Shown here piece by piece: positions 24,521 to 38,374 of a stretch of DNA of 64,000 nucleotides. Both the position numbers and the translations under genes were made by a program. A model generated the notes under the pieces. It ran no database searches. It was not told the origin of the DNA and worked only from the letters and a program-made list of their open reading frames with translations. The DNA comes from Homalodisca vitripennis. Lineage: Eukaryota; Arthropoda; Insecta; Hemiptera; Cicadellidae. The DNA lies in NCBI RefSeq assembly GCF_021130785.1, contig NW_025776824.1, forward strand, positions 1 through 64,000. The letters are read 5' to 3'. Each line of letters opens with the position of its first letter. Position 1 is the stretch's first letter.

Positions 24521-26430
24521 GTGATAGTCGCAAGCTTTGGTATTGGGTGTGGATCCTTTGTGAGTTTAATTATCTATCTGTTGTAACGAGATATATTCTG
24601 AGAATAGATCACTTGCAGCGTACAAAGGCTTACCTTAGGTTTTATATAATAATACACAAACATGTACACTCATCTTGTATAATAAAACAGGAAACGATTC
24701 TAAAAATCTATCTAGAGATTGCTGGTACCGTCTGAGAACATAATGCATTCGTTGAATTCGATGCAGGACAATAAAGTGAAAAATTCCGCAATTGAAACAT
24801 TGTGACAGCCACTGTACTGGCGTGGATATCAGTAAATTAGGGTGATATATTTAATAGTGACAGCTGCCGAGGTGACAATGCTGACCGTACCACCCTGTAT
24901 ATTGCGGTAATAACTTTATCTCAATTGCATGCATTCTTCACTATTATTTATTTGTTGTTGTACTGTAATAATAAAATTTTTATCAGATATTAATTATTCT
25001 TAATAATTGGAAATCTAAATTCTTATTAAGGCAACTAAGATAAAAAAATTATAACAGTATTGTATGCTAAAGAAGTAATAGTTCACCAGTATAAAAAATA
25101 TCACCACGCATTCCCCGAAACATTGCAATGTAGGGATAGTTCTTACAATAAAATACAATTCAAAAATAAAACACCTGATTAGTATTTCAAGTTAGACTGA
25201 AATATGTTTTTCATAACTTATCTTTGTCCGTCCGTTTCACTATAACTCTTGATAAGACTTAAAACTTGAATAACGTTTTTGCTTGATACAAGGAAGATTA
25301 CTACTGATTTTGGGGTCAAAAGGCACTGTTTTTTTTAAATAACCTGTAGTTTTAAAGAATGAAAAATGATGGAAACAAATTATTTGGTGACAATTAAGAG
25401 GCTAAAATGTATAAACCAAGCCTCAATAGTAACCTTTAACGAACCTAACACGAATAATATGAAAACACACTCTCCTATATATTAATTAAACCTTTAAGCA
25501 GAGTTTATCATTTAAATAAAAATAAAGTAGAAATGTTAAAAGGCCATATTTCTGGTATTCAAATTTAAACTCTTCAACTAGGCTTTTTTAATAAAGACGA
25601 ATATTTTCGACTTAATAAATGATGTCAATAATTTCACAATCAGATATGATTCCAGCAAATTCAGCTACGGCTTCACTAAACTCTCAATTAACAATGCACT
25701 CCACCACGCTTTGAAGTGAGCGTACATAGCGCTGAAAGGATTATTTGAAAATATATTATCGCCAGCTGAGCTCCTTATGACATCTCTAGTTAGTAATCTT
25801 GATCTATTGATCAAAATTTATTGCAAAGGTGTGCATTCAACTGCAATCAACCTATTTTACATCTAAATTGAACAGCACTATGCCTTGTTTTCTTTGTAAA
25901 AGAGTTATATTTTATGATTTTCAGTATTTTGCGATTTTTGTTGAACATACTTTAAATATTGAGAGAACATATTGCATCTTCTAGTAAATAAATGATTAAT
26001 TCTAATTATAAACATTTTATTAACTTTAACGTAATGTTTAAATCTTTTGAATGTTTAAAACATCAGAATTAATATATTAAATTCTAAAAATTTGTAACCA
26101 ATATTATAATGGTGAAAAATTTCATATTAATCAATTAGTCAAACATATATTTCTATAAGTGACACCAAATAAATAACCGTTTAAATTGCTCAATGGTGCA
26201 AGGCCTTTAAGCTGTTTCTCTTTACGAACACCTTGTTTTTAATTTTAACTTTCACAAAATTTGAATAGAATTTTTTACAATGTGGCATGTGTAAACATGT
26301 TAGTTTTTGCTACTCTTACTAATACTTTTATCCTCTTTTACAATTTTCTTCAAGTCTCATAAAAATAAATTTTTCTATTATTACATATGACGGAATAGAA
26401 AGTATAAATTATAAAGCAGTATATATATAT
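24521..26430. other. Unit 2-specific stretch after the minisatellite, no gene seen (also 36334-38244)
   Basis: GACAGCCACTGTACTGGCG, GACAGCTGCCGAGGTGACAA and ACCACCCTGTATATT near 24800-24905 look like the remains of a transposon end (mirror of CAGGGTG), but no partner end was found. The rest is featureless. Confidence 0.35.
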
Positions 26431-26431
26431 A

Positions 26432-26514
26432 GCACATTCACCCGGCAAGTGAGAGATCCGGGTTCGACTCCCGGCGGAGCAAGTACTTTTTGTGATTCAA
26501 TGTTTATTGAAATT
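26432..26514 (+). repeat. tRNA-derived SINE, 5'-truncated (copy 1)
   Basis: It starts within the tRNA-like head at GCACATTCACCCGGCAAGTG. It keeps the B-box/T-arm (GGGTTCGACTCCC) and acceptor end (GGCGGAGC), then the SINE body AAGTACTTTTTGTGATTCAA and TGTTTATTGAAATT. It is flanked by TA runs on both sides. The full-length head is seen at 41104. Confidence 0.8.
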
Positions 26515-26559
26515 ATATATATATATACAATAATATAATAAACACAATTGAACAGCAGC

Positions 26560-27130
26560 TGATGGTCCACAATATGACGAGCTTGAATAAGTAGATAAAA
26601 AAATAAATTTATCTTAAATTAAGACCCCTTGGATGTCTTGTCTGATGTACCAATTGGTGTGCAGTTAAATTTTTTTCAATTTCATTCCATTAAGGTTTTC
26701 GTTTGAATTTTCAGAAATCCTATTTATATCTTTGATGGTGTAACAATGTTCTAGATGATTTTGTTTATGAGCATTAACAGCATGACTGGCTAAAGGTTTT
26801 TTATATTTCGCTGTGGACATTGTCAAATCAATAACCAGCTATTCATATTCGTAAAGGATTTAATGTTTGGCTGACATACTGTTTTTCACAGAAGTTACAA
26901 TCAAATTGATAATAAAAAGTTTTTAGTATCACAGTTGATAGTTTCTTTCAATGGATATATATAATTGGTTACATTAATTTTGAAATTTTTGCTTGTAGAT
27001 ATGTTCTTACAGGTTCCACAACGAGGTTTTTGACTAGGTTAACGACCAAAAGGACTATAATTCCTGATTTAAGTTTTTTATAAGATCAGTACAGACTGTT
27101 TAATGTTAGTTGGCTTTTTGAATCCAACTC
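26560..27130 (-). pseudogene. Penelope-like element, GIY-YIG endonuclease part (copy 1)
   Basis: Reading the minus strand with frameshifts gives K-K-P-T-N-I-K-Q-S-V-L, a cysteine motif (C-G-T-C-K-N-I), N-C-D-T-K-N-F-L-L-S-I, C-N-F-C-E-K-Q-Y-V-S-Q-T-L-N-P-L-R and a downstream A-S-H-A-V-N-A-H. This is the order found in Penelope-like retroelements of the linker-CxxC type: linker, TC..NVIYLI.C..C...YVG-T, then an H-containing segment. Several stops and frameshifts make it inactive. In these elements this domain follows the reverse transcriptase. Here the RT part is displaced to 40156-40914. Confidence 0.7.
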
Positions 27131-28346
27131 TTAGAGATTTTGAAAATAAGTCTTTAGTACATATATAAACTGTAATATAACTATGAAAAAAGCTTGCTTA
27201 AATACATATTACTGTATTACTATATAGCTAATAATATATAATAATAATTATCTTATTACAGTAAAATATTGAAAAAAATAAAAAAAAATAATTCCATTCA
27301 ATACAAAATTTGTGTGAATGTATGTAAAAGAAGAGAAATGAAGCTTAATGCCAAAGTCAAGTATATAGTCAATTTCATTCTCGAGATGTAGTGTTGATAT
27401 ACAATCAGACGAATGGACAGACAGACATATACGAACTTTATCTTACCCACTCTATGATTATGGCATTATTTATGCATATCCGAATATATTAAAACTATTT
27501 ATTTTAATTTATAATACCATTCAGGAAAGAAAAGCCCTTACTCTTACACTTCTTTTCGTGTTATGTGTGGCCGATATCTATAAGTTAACGGTATTAAGAT
27601 TGTTGTATAATTCGATACATACGAGTACTTTCCGGAAAATATTTCTTCAATGCGAAATTAATACGTAGATGTTTCTTGGTAACTTCGGAATTTCAATGAT
27701 AGGCTAGCTTTGAGTTTTTATTTATAGGCCTTAGCGTTTTGAGTAAGTAAGTTACTGTTTACCCACCCACTTCTGCTGGGAAGTGGCCAATCTTATTTCA
27801 TAACCTAATTGATGGTTGTAACTTAAATCAATACGTAAATAACAAACAATTAAATTATTAAATAGTTATAGAGTTGTCTCAAATAATCCAAATTTCTTAC
27901 TTGAAATGATGCGTTGATAATATTATGTTTAGCACATTAAAAACTTATACAAAATTAAGTTTAAATATTACCAGGAATTCTTTGTGCAGTTTAAACGTAG
28001 AACCTATGTTAAAGTTAGTGAAGATTGCGTCAGCAATGTGTAACTGCACCTTACAAAGTGGAAAACAGCTGATTAAAAGTTAAGACAGCTGTAGAGATTA
28101 AAGGCTGTTACCTAGCTATTTAAGCTTAAATGTTGAGCAATTTAAGACTTTTCCACTAGTCCTTTTCACGTACTTTCTTAATATTCTATAATTCACACTT
28201 TTAGTGATCTTTTTGTCTCGCATATATATTCTCTATTATAAGAACGTGTTATACTGTAAACACAGTTATTTATTCTTGTGTTTTGGTTTGGTTTATTACG
28301 AGAATTTTTTTAAGAGTGTTTTGTGTTCTAAAAGCAGTTTATAATA
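27131..28346. other. 1.2-kb segment that interrupts the Penelope-like element (copy 1)
   Basis: It begins after the codons for the V-G-F-K-K-P-T-N linker and ends at the duplication junction. It contains the conserved block at 27545-27805 (like 6660-6912) and GACAGACAGACATATACGAA, a phrase common near insect transposon ends. It has no terminal inverted repeats that I can see and no gene. It is either an insertion or a rearranged piece of the macro-repeat. Confidence 0.5.
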
Positions 28347-28489
28347 TGAGAAATTTAAACGACTTATAAACTAAACATTGAGAGAGTTATTATTCCGGTT
28401 TATTTATTTAGTATACATTTTAACATTATACCACGTACTACGGTATTTACGTAGTATATAGTTATAAGTTCCTTTTGTTAAACTCATTC

Positions 28490-28675
28490 TTATAAATGTG
28501 AAGATGTTTTGGCCGGGTGTTCTGATAATACTGAAGAAGTCCTTATTATTCCTGAAGTGCCGGTGGAAATGGTCGATTGTATTTTAATTGTCGCGACACA
28601 ATACAACCAGAACCCATCGACACAGACGCTAGTCGGACTGTATCGCGTCAGGTCTTGCCAACTTGGCACCAGCAA
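28490..28675 (-). other. Conserved block a, unit 2 copy 2
   Basis: Identical to 16790-16975 through the recent tandem duplication, so it adds no independent evidence of selection. Confidence 0.35.
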
Positions 28676-29186
28676 CAGTTCGATATTGGCACTGACCTTG
28701 CCAAAGTTGTAGCTGCTTGAATAAAACTATGTAAGTGTATGAAAGAAAATACAAATAAACTGTAGTGGTTCCATATATTTTTCCAATATAATGCAGGACG
28801 GAGGGATATACACAAGGTTTGCTTTATCTCTAGATAAACGTGAAACATTTATTTGATATTTTGTTATCCCACGTAGGTATAGTAAACTTCAAATTATCAA
28901 ATAAGTCCTATGGGATTACAAGTTACTCTAAATATTTACCGTCTATGGTGTAAAAAACCATGACTACGAAACTAGTTATAGAATGACTTTTGACAAGACC
29001 TTCATCGTAGTATAAGGGGTAATGTTGCAAGACACTGCCCGAGATCTCACTCGTTGAAATCGCGAGTTTTAATTTAAATATAAAATATCATATCGTCTGA
29101 AGTATAAATCAAAATATAACTGAATAATTAATCAAAATATTCTAGCACTAGGATGACATCGGTTATTATCATTGCAACGCTTAAAG

Positions 29187-29299
29187 AATTAAGGAGGAGG
29201 AAGATTGTGATTTATGGTCTGACACTTAGCTTCTGCTCTAGACCTTGTGATAAAGTTGTTGTAAAATTCCAGAGTTCTTGTAATGACCACACCTTTTAA
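29187..29299 (+). other. Conserved block c, unit 2 copy 2
   Basis: Tandem-duplicate of 17487-17599 with the same frame and stop. Confidence 0.35.
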
Positions 29300-30320
29300 T
29301 CCTAGGACAATTGTCTACTTAACTATTTCAAACATAATATGAAATTATTTAAAATTATTTAAGAACATCATGATTAGATTGTGTTCGTATTTCATCGATA
29401 AGAATTATTGTCAAATAATTACCATTTTACGCCTGACACTTTAGTCAATTTGGCTGTTCTATACAAGATGGATTCTGCCTATTTAATCACGACTCCTTGT
29501 GAAAATCTGATTGAATGTTAATACATTATCAATTTGATAAACAAATCTGACATAGAGTAACTATTTAATAGGTTTAATGAAGCATAATTAATACTTAGAC
29601 GCTTAAAAAATATACATTAAGCTTAAAAATGATGAATATTCCTCATCCAATCTAATAGGATATCCAATCCAATATCACAATTTCAAGGTAAATACAAGGT
29701 AGGAGTACGCCACACTACGAGTGTTGAGTGTTAGGGTTCGCTAAGATAGTATGTAACATTTATATACCTATAGCTCATATCATTTGAAATGTCCGGCGAT
29801 CAAATAGAAATAAATCATAAAGAAATGAAATTTTTACATCCTCCTGGCTGACAAATGAAAATTCTCTCAACCTACTGAGTTGTAGTATTCAATGACGCTC
29901 AACGGAATTCCATGGTTGGACATGCAATATGATAGATTTTACTCTTTGCAATGCAGAAATAAAATTTTAATCACTGATATTTATCAATTAATATTTCATT
30001 TATATTTTTTCATTAAACTAGGTTCCATAACAGTATGTAAATAATAAAAAATACGAGTAATTCACTGTCTTTGATTACCATTAGATAAATGTAAACAAAA
30101 ATACAACGTGTAGATTTCATTAGTCACTTTCATCTCAAACAGAAGGTGCATTATTAGTTATGAGGTTTGTACATGATGAGTTATTATTGGTTAGCGATTT
30201 AATAAAATCATAGCGCTTTTAAAATTCAATGATTTTTAATAAATAAGATGTAAATAGTTTTTCACCTATGAAAATATGATAAGAAGCCTCTAATTACACT
30301 TAATTCTAAAAAGGACCTTT

Positions 30321-30531
30321 GAGCATGCTTCCAGCGTGGCCGGATTTTCAGGATGGGTGAGGTTAGGGAAGGGGCAGCCTCCCGTCGAGAACCCATGTGG
30401 TCATAGTCGTCACCTTGCATGACAGGGAGGACGCTCTATTACAGCTTCTGCAGTAAAGGCGGACAGGAAACATCACTCCCTCATGTGCTGGCAGAATTTC
30501 AACAGTCATCCTTTGCAGTAGATTAGACTCA
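30321..30531. other. Conserved block, unit 2 copy 2 (counterpart of 4310)
   Basis: Recent duplicate of 18620-18830. Confidence 0.4.
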
Positions 30532-31038
30532 TCGATTCAACCTTCCACCAGAATATCTGGACGTTGGTGGATGACTCCCCTGGACATCCATAGGCTTACC
30601 CGAATATAAGTGATATATACTCAGTGTTTTCTGTACCCAATGTACGTTCAACTGGAAGGTATTAACCAGCCAGATGGAGGGATGTTTATAAATAGTTGTA
30701 GGCATATAAATTTCTTGTAATAACGGTTAAATTGAATTAATTAGAAATCGTATTTATAAAGATGCAATTGTAGAGTTGTATTTCTGCAGTGTTGTTATAA
30801 AATTGTTAAGCGTACCAAAATCGAATATTTTTCTCAATAACTAAGATTCCAATTCTTTGGTCTCCTACTTATAAATTTAATTATGCTAAACATACAAATA
30901 ATTAGTGAAATACAGTATTTATCACGATTGATTAAATGACTTTGACAAAGAAAAACGTTATATAAAATGCACAACTAAATGGTTTTTCTATCTTTAGGTT
31001 CATTTAATTATTTGAGAATCACAAGATATATGAAACCA

Positions 31039-31299
31039 AATGTGGGGTCATTGCGTCTAAATCGTTGGCCATGGAAGTGGTAAATAACGATGACAAATAA
31101 ACTCATCTCTGTAACATGTCACTGTCAACTGTGGGGCTTGTGCTTTAGCGGTGTGATAAATCCTAATTACGAATGTAGCGAATGTGACGTATGTAGGTCT
31201 TCTTTCCATCCATCTCTCAGTCACAGTGAAGATAACACTGTAACTAAAATTCTTTATACTTTCCAATATTATATATTGTCAGGAGACTATAAATTCTGA
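31039..31299. other. Strongly conserved block e, unit 2 copy 2
   Basis: Recent duplicate of 19338-19598, with the same two frames. Confidence 0.45.
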
Positions 31300-31654
31300 T
31301 GTTCCTATAAGTGAAAAATTCACAAAACCTAGTAATAATAAAACAATAAAGTTATTCTGGGATTTCTTAATATTCTATTTTCCAAATTTGAAAACAAACA
31401 CTAATTGTAAGTGTATTTAAATACCACATATATGCTGTAATGGCAGCTAATACAAATAAGTCTTAATAAAAAAACTCATAGAAACAGTCATAATCTTCAT
31501 CTTGTTATACAAGTATTGTCTTATGTCATATACATGGCATAATTTCTATGGCTTCTCAGTTATGAAATGAGACTATGAATAAAAAGAAACTTGTTCCGCA
31601 ATGGGAATAGTGAGTTATAAAGGAGATCCGATTCGTCTGCCTTTTAGTACTACG

Positions 31655-31866
31655 TCTAAAGTGTCCATGTTTCTGATGTGAATCGATGTAAAGAGTTCAT
31701 CTTAAGCTTCTTCGTCACCGACTTGTTTGGATATCTTCAGACAAACATTACTCCAGATTCTAGGAATCAAGTCTGTGGCAGCGTCAAAATCCAAACGCTG
31801 CAAAGAGCGGAAGTTGAACTAGAGGTAAACTTAATATTTACGTTGAATCAACCCTGCTCAACATAG
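31655..31866 (+). other. Conserved block h, unit 2 copy 2
   Basis: Recent duplicate of 19958-20165. Loss of one A opens a 62-codon plus frame, but that frame differs from the one in the 44923 copy, so it is not evidence of coding. Confidence 0.4.
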
Positions 31867-32165
31867 CTACTTCATGTGTAGGAAACTTATTGCAGTTGTA
31901 CTTTGATAATGAGACAAAGTACCATAAAATTGAATGTACGTTAACTTCACCTTATTTGATAGGGGATTTTAAATCGTCCGTTGATAAAATTTAGCAATTA
32001 ATTCACCTATGGATAAATTCATAGTAACTCCTAAGATTCAAATAGTTTTATAATACAAGTAATATTATTATTATTTTGGGGGATTATTTAGTTTTTACAG
32101 AAAATATATAGTAAATATCATTTTATATTTTATATAGGCCTAACTTATCTATTGAATTTCATAAT

Positions 32166-32215
32166 CACTAGATAAAGTACACGATATATATATATATCGT
32201 GTACTTTATCTAGTG
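32166..32215. repeat. Perfect 50-bp palindrome, copy 2
   Basis: Same as 20463-20510 with one extra central TA, still perfectly self-complementary. Confidence 0.98.
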
Positions 32216-32245
32216 TAGTGTACTTTATATATGTATACTTTATAT

Positions 32246-32249
<4 letters not shown>

Positions 32250-32291
<42 letters not shown>
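32250..32291. repeat. (TA)n microsatellite, copy 2
   Basis: Counterpart of 20546-20588. Confidence 0.98.
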
Positions 32292-32300
<9 letters not shown>

Positions 32301-33494
32301 CTCTGCTTGACACCTTTATTGATCAGTATGTAAAAAAGTAACATGTTTTTATTATTTTTAAGTTGTAATCTATCTTAATCTGCCAAAATAGTTACGACTT
32401 ATATAATTCGTTCCTTTTATTTTGTGTTATTATTTTATGAAGTATGTAAAAATAGTATTCATTTAGTAATCTAGCCTTAAATAGTGTTAATACAAGTATA
32501 AGTAAGGAGAATAAATTACCTTACATTGTATAATTTTTTTACAATGCATATTTCAGATTCAAAGAATTCATCTTCACGTACTTTAGTTGTACCAGGACGA
32601 TTGTTTTGTTTCGTTTACTCTTTTTTACAACTGCCTGAGAGAATTTATTTTAAGAAATTATTTTACTTTCTTTTTTTAAATAGATCTTTATCCAAGCATT
32701 AACACTATAAAATATGGAGTAGTTTTCTTAAAATGTTTGATGCATTAATTTTAAAGTAAGTTAATTTTAATTACTTTCTTGTACGTGGAATCTTTTGATA
32801 CCCGTTTTTTTTAAGATATATCGTAATGTAAATATGTATCCAAAGGGAGTTGGTTTTGGATATCCAATTCAATTGTGAGGGAGATTGAACGAGAATGATA
32901 ATGATTTCGTCAAAAAGTTTGCTTAGTTTTAGTGTCTCCATAAGAACAATTAACAACACTGTAACATTCACATTACATGTATATTTTATTTTGAACAATG
33001 TCAAATATAAAGGTGCCTTCAAATCCCTAAAATTATCTCATAACGATTTCTGCAGGAATAGGCGATGGAGGAAACCCGAATGACTCGACAGTAAACGAAA
33101 GAATGAAACTTTTAATACATTCTCAACTGTAAACCTTTCATATACTTATTTTTTGTGAGCTTTTTTACAAGATATCATCAAATACTACTCGATACATACA
33201 ACTCTTGGTTTGTTGTAGTAATAATACGTTATTTTACTTCAGAAAATGCATTTTAAATAACTTTAACTAATGTCTTATTTAAAAACAAACTAATCTAACC
33301 AAACTACAAAGATCCACGAAGAGAGGTTCGAAGAATGATTTGATACAAGGGGTATCCTAGGAGGTTCCTTACTGCTTAGTTATTTATTATTTATTTTTAT
33401 TATTATTATTATTTATTTATTAGTACTGTATAGTTATTTTATTTGTAATTTATGCAGTTGTATATTGTTTTATAAGGTACTATTATTCATTCAG

Positions 33495-33495
<1 letters not shown>

Positions 33496-33526
<31 letters not shown>
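33496..33526. repeat. (TA)n microsatellite, copy 2
   Basis: Counterpart of 21804-21844, shorter by about five units. Confidence 0.98.
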
Positions 33527-33528
<2 letters not shown>

Positions 33529-35913
33529 AGTTTTATTTCGTTATACGTTATCGCATAAATTTATTGCAGAGCAGCTTTAAATATTAAATTAAAAAAAATA
33601 GAAAATCTTGTCTCAAAATTGACAAATTCCTGTGGGTACTATTGTATGATTGAACAGGACAGATTATAGTATATCATTACATAGAAGATTAAAGGTATAT
33701 TTTTGTGATCGTTTATAACTTTAGGCATAGAGTAACGATTAATAGTAACTGTGGGTTCTTCGACGTGGAATTTAACGATAAAGTAGTTGATCCGTTTATT
33801 TCCATTTACTAAATATATCCGAGACCAGGATTTTTATTACGCACTTAGTTTTTGAAAGTTTCCTATTTTAAAGAGTCTAGCAAAGGTTCTTTATGTTTCT
33901 GATTAGACATTATTTTTTTAATTATAGTTTCACTCAAGGGGCGTTGTGATACCTAGATAAAGACATAATCGAATTTTAAACATATGTAAGTAAAATAATA
34001 TTATTTACAAGGATGTCCTATTTAATTAAATTACCTACTATTATTTTTAGAAGAATTTGGGTCTAGTTTAGTTGCAGAAATTGAAACTAAATTTTATATC
34101 AACTTGAAATTTAGGAAATGGTACGGCAAGGTATGGGTATGCTAGACCAAGGGTTACGTTAACAATACCGCTATAAATAGAATGAGACGAATCTCATTAA
34201 TAAACATGCACCATAGTCTAACTTCAAATTGCTTATGTGGAAATTACATTTTATGTAAAAGTTTAATTATATAGCCTAATTCATAGTAGATATATCTTCC
34301 AGTGTGTTACGCTTCATTAATGCACAGTAAAATCTCATATATCATAATAAAATAGCATTCTATTGAATATTTAAACTTAATTTAGAATTACAATACTATA
34401 TTTAATATTGATTGTGTGCTTTACTATATAAAATGTGATTAATAAATAAGTGAATACTGTTTAGATTGGAAATGTTGCATTTATATTTAACATTTAATAT
34501 AGTAATAGAGAAATTAAAAAAAATAATTTTGGTTTTAATTGCATTTGTCTAAAGTCATATTACAATAGAGCATATGTTTGTATTTCCAAGAGCTTTGTGC
34601 CATTCTGTGTAATTAAATTCGCTTACCAAATGTTATGCAATTACTATAAAGTACATAATTAATATCAACAAAATCAAACCCACAAGTGTATGGAAAATCG
34701 ATTGTCGATAGCCTCAATCGGTTGTTGATCTATCTTTCCTTACACCAAACCGACCTTTTGAGAATGTGCAGGTCTGGGCAAAAAGAATATCAGCAGAATT
34801 TTCTAAAAAATTTTTCCACATTCACTTACTAAAACAATGTCGTTCCTCCATTTAACCACAAAATAAAACGTGGATATATTATTTACAAACCACTATTATA
34901 AAATAATATTTAAGACATATTGCAAGAGATATATAGTTATGAGATTAAATTGTTCAAAATCAGTTAAGGTAATTTGACTATTTCAACTCAACACCAAAAC
35001 CAAATCAATCAACGGTTTATCATTCAATTATTCTGTTCAATAGAAATTTAATTAATCATGTTTAGTAAAATATATTAATTAATGGAAATGTGGGGCTAAC
35101 TTTTGTCGAAATATACTATATGACGTTTAGAATACTTAAATTGTGTGCTAACGCCACGCCACGGTGGTTGTTTTTTTATATTAACTACTACTGTAGCATA
35201 ATATTTCTTATTACAGTCTTTTCACTTGTCAAAATAGCAACGTCCATTAACATTAAACAACGTACATATGAAGAATATGAAGTTGTTGGTTGAAGAGATT
35301 GTTAGACTCAAGCTAGCGTGAGCCCACTCACTATGAGAAGGCTTTACAACACATTTTTGGCGGCAAGTACAATAGAAGCTCAGTTGTCATACATCAAAAC
35401 GTCTTTATATCACAAGTTAACTAACTGACAGAACTCACTTAAACTACTATAACGTGTTATCTGAATTTTAAATATATGTTAAAACGCAGAACATAATTAA
35501 AATTTAAAAATTTATGAAATATTATATAAGATTTGTTGTCACGTTTATGTATGTATTTAACATCAATTAGCAAAATAATCGGAATACTATAGTAGACACG
35601 TAGTATTTTTATAATGGCAGTAATTTATAATGGGAAATAATTAATAGAAACAACGACCTAATACTGGTACACCAACAGAAATTTTCCTTTATGTGATCAG
35701 TAATTAGGATATACTTTAGTCTAAAAACTTATGTTTTCCAACAATTATAGTGATTTAAATGTAATTTTCTGTTTTACCCAGATAAATTACGGACATTTTT
35801 ACTTCACATATAATCTTATAACAACCCACTTCAAATTATTTTTTTGCATTTATTTTTACAGGAAAAGACAAAACAGACATCATATTGAAATTTAAGTTAA
35901 AATTTAACCCACT

Positions 35914-36333
35914 GTACGCTATAAGCGATTTATAGATATATTCTTAGGATATACCGCTATAAGTGATCTGTTTATACTCTCAGGATATACCGCTATAAGT
36001 GAACTGTTTATACTCTCAGGATATACTGCTATAAGCGATCTGTTTATACTCTCAGGATATACCGCTATAAGTGAACTGTTTATACTCTCAGGATATACCG
36101 CTATAAGCGATCTTTTTATACTCTCAGGATATACCGCTATAAGCGATCTGTTTATACTCTCAGGATGTACCGCTATAAGCGATCTGTTTATACTCTCAGG
36201 ATATACCGCTATAAGCGATCTGTTTATACTCTCAGGATGTACCGCTATAAGCGATCTGTTTATACTCTCAGGATGTACCGCTATAAGCGATCTGTTTATA
36301 CTCTCAGGATATACCGCTATAAGCGATCTACCC
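35914..36333. repeat. 36-bp minisatellite, 12 units (copy 2)
   Basis: The same array as 24213-24520 with three extra units (+108 bp), added in the middle or 3' half and including a variant unit with GATCTTTTTATA. This is the largest single difference between the duplicated copies. A 77-codon frame (36165-36398) is an artefact of the repeat. Confidence 0.97.
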
Positions 36334-38244
36334 GTGATAGTCGCAAGCTTTGGTATTGGGTGTGGATCCTTTGTGAGTTAATTATCTATCTGTTGTAACG
36401 AGATATATTCTGAGAATAGATCACTTGCAGCGTACAAAGGCTTACCTTAGGTTTTATATAATAATACACAAACATGTACACTCATCTTGTATAATAAAAC
36501 AGGAAACGATTCTAAAAATCTATCTAGAGATTGCTGGTACCGTCTGAGAACATAATGCATTCGTTGAATTCGATGCAGGACAATAAAGTGAAAAATTCCG
36601 CAATTGAAACATTGTGACAGCCACTGTACTGGCGTGGATATCAGTAAATTAGGGTGATATATTTAATAGTGACAGCTGCCGAGGTGACAATGCTGACCGT
36701 ACCACCCTGTATATTGCGGTAATAACTTTATCTCAATTGCATGCATTCTTCACTATTATTTATTTGTTTGTTGTACTGTAATAATAAAATTTTTATCAGA
36801 TATTAATTATTCTTAATAATTGGAAATCTAAATTCTTATTAAGGCAACTAAGATAAAAAAAATTATAACAGTATTGTATGCTAAAGAAGTAATAGTTCAC
36901 CAGTATAAAAAATATCACCACGCATTCCCCGAAACATTGCAATGTAGGGATAGTTCTTACAATAAAATACAATTCAAAAATAAAACACCTGATTAGTATT
37001 TCAAGTTAGACTGAAATATGTTTTTCATAACTTATCTTTGTCCGTCCGTTTCACTATAACTCTTGATAAGACTTAAAACTTGAATAACGTTTTTGCTTGA
37101 TACAAGGAAGATTACTACTGATTTTGGGGTCAAAAGGCACTGTTTTTTTTAAATAACCTGTAGTTTTTAAAGAATGAAAAATGATGGAAACAAATTATTT
37201 GGTGACAATTAAGAGGCTAAAATGTATAAACCAAGCCTCAATAGTAACCTTTAACGAACCTAACACGAATAATATGAAACACACTCTCCTATATATTAAT
37301 TAAACCTTTAAGCAGAGTTTATCATTTAAATAAAAATAAAGTAGAAATGTTAAAAGGCCATATTTCTGGTATTCAAATTTAAACTCTTCAACTAGGCTTT
37401 TTTAATAAAGACGAATATTTTCGACTTAATAAATGATGTCAATAATTTCACAATCAGATATGATTCCAGCAAATTCAGCTACGGCTTCACTAAACTCTCA
37501 ATTAACAATGCACTCCACCACGCTTTGAAGTGAGCGTACATAGCGCTGAAAGGATTATTTGAAAATATATTATCGCCAGCTGAGCTCCTTATGACATCTC
37601 TAGTTAGTAATCTTGATCTATTGATCAAAATTTATTGCAAAGGTGTGCATTCAACTGCAATCAACCTATTTTACATCTAAATTGAACAGCACTATGCCTT
37701 GTTTTCTTTGTAAAAGAGTTATATTTTATGATTTTCAGTATTTTGCGATTTTTGTTGAACATACTTTAAATATTGAGAGAACATATTGCATCTTCTAGTA
37801 AATAAATGATTAATTCTAATTATAAACATTTTATTAACTTTAACGTAATGTTTAAATCTTTTGAATGTTTAAAACATCAGAATTAATATATTAAATTCTA
37901 AAAATTTGTAACCAATATTATAATGGTGAAAAATTTCATATTAATCAATTAGTCAAACATATATTTCTATAAGTGACACCAAATAAATAACCGTTTAAAT
38001 TGCTCAATGGTGCAAGGCCTTTAAGCTGTTTCTCTTTACGAACACCTTGTTTTTAATTTTAACTTTCACAAAATTTGAATAGAATTTTTTACAATGTGGC
38101 ATGTGTAACATGTTAGTTTTTGCTACTCTTACTAATACTTTTATCCTCTTTTACAATTTTCTTCAAGTCTCATAAAAATAAATTTTTCTATTATTACATA
38201 TGACGGAATAGAAAGTATAAATTATAAAGCAGTATATATATATA

Positions 38245-38327
38245 GCACATTCACCCGGCAAGTGAGAGATCCGGGTTCGACTCCCGGCGGAGCAAGTACT
38301 TTTTGTGATTCAATGTTTATTGAAATT
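38245..38327 (+). repeat. tRNA-derived SINE, 5'-truncated (copy 2)
   Basis: Recent duplicate of 26432-26514, with the same truncation and flanking TA runs. Confidence 0.8.
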
Positions 38328-38374
38328 ATATATATATATACAATAATATAATAAACACAATTGAACAGCAGCTG

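Larger units (their letters stand above)
16647..28346. repeat. Recent tandem duplication, copy 1 (11.7 kb)
   Basis: The sequence from TGAGAAATTT at 16647 onward reappears almost unchanged from 28347. The offset is 11700 at the start, 11701 near 19356, 11706 near 23384 and about 11812 after the 36-bp minisatellite, so differences are almost all indels. At the junction (28341-28350) the copy ends in ATAATAT and continues directly with GAGAAATTT. Left and right breakpoints share at most one base. There is no long homology and no gap. The copies must be recent or allelic. Confidence 0.97.

Noticed and set aside
24424..24735. 103-codon frame with 12-residue repeats, and the similar 77-codon frame at 36165-36398
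   Set aside because: They are produced by the 36-bp minisatellite. The two duplicated copies differ in repeat number and 3' frame, and there is no start context or family match.
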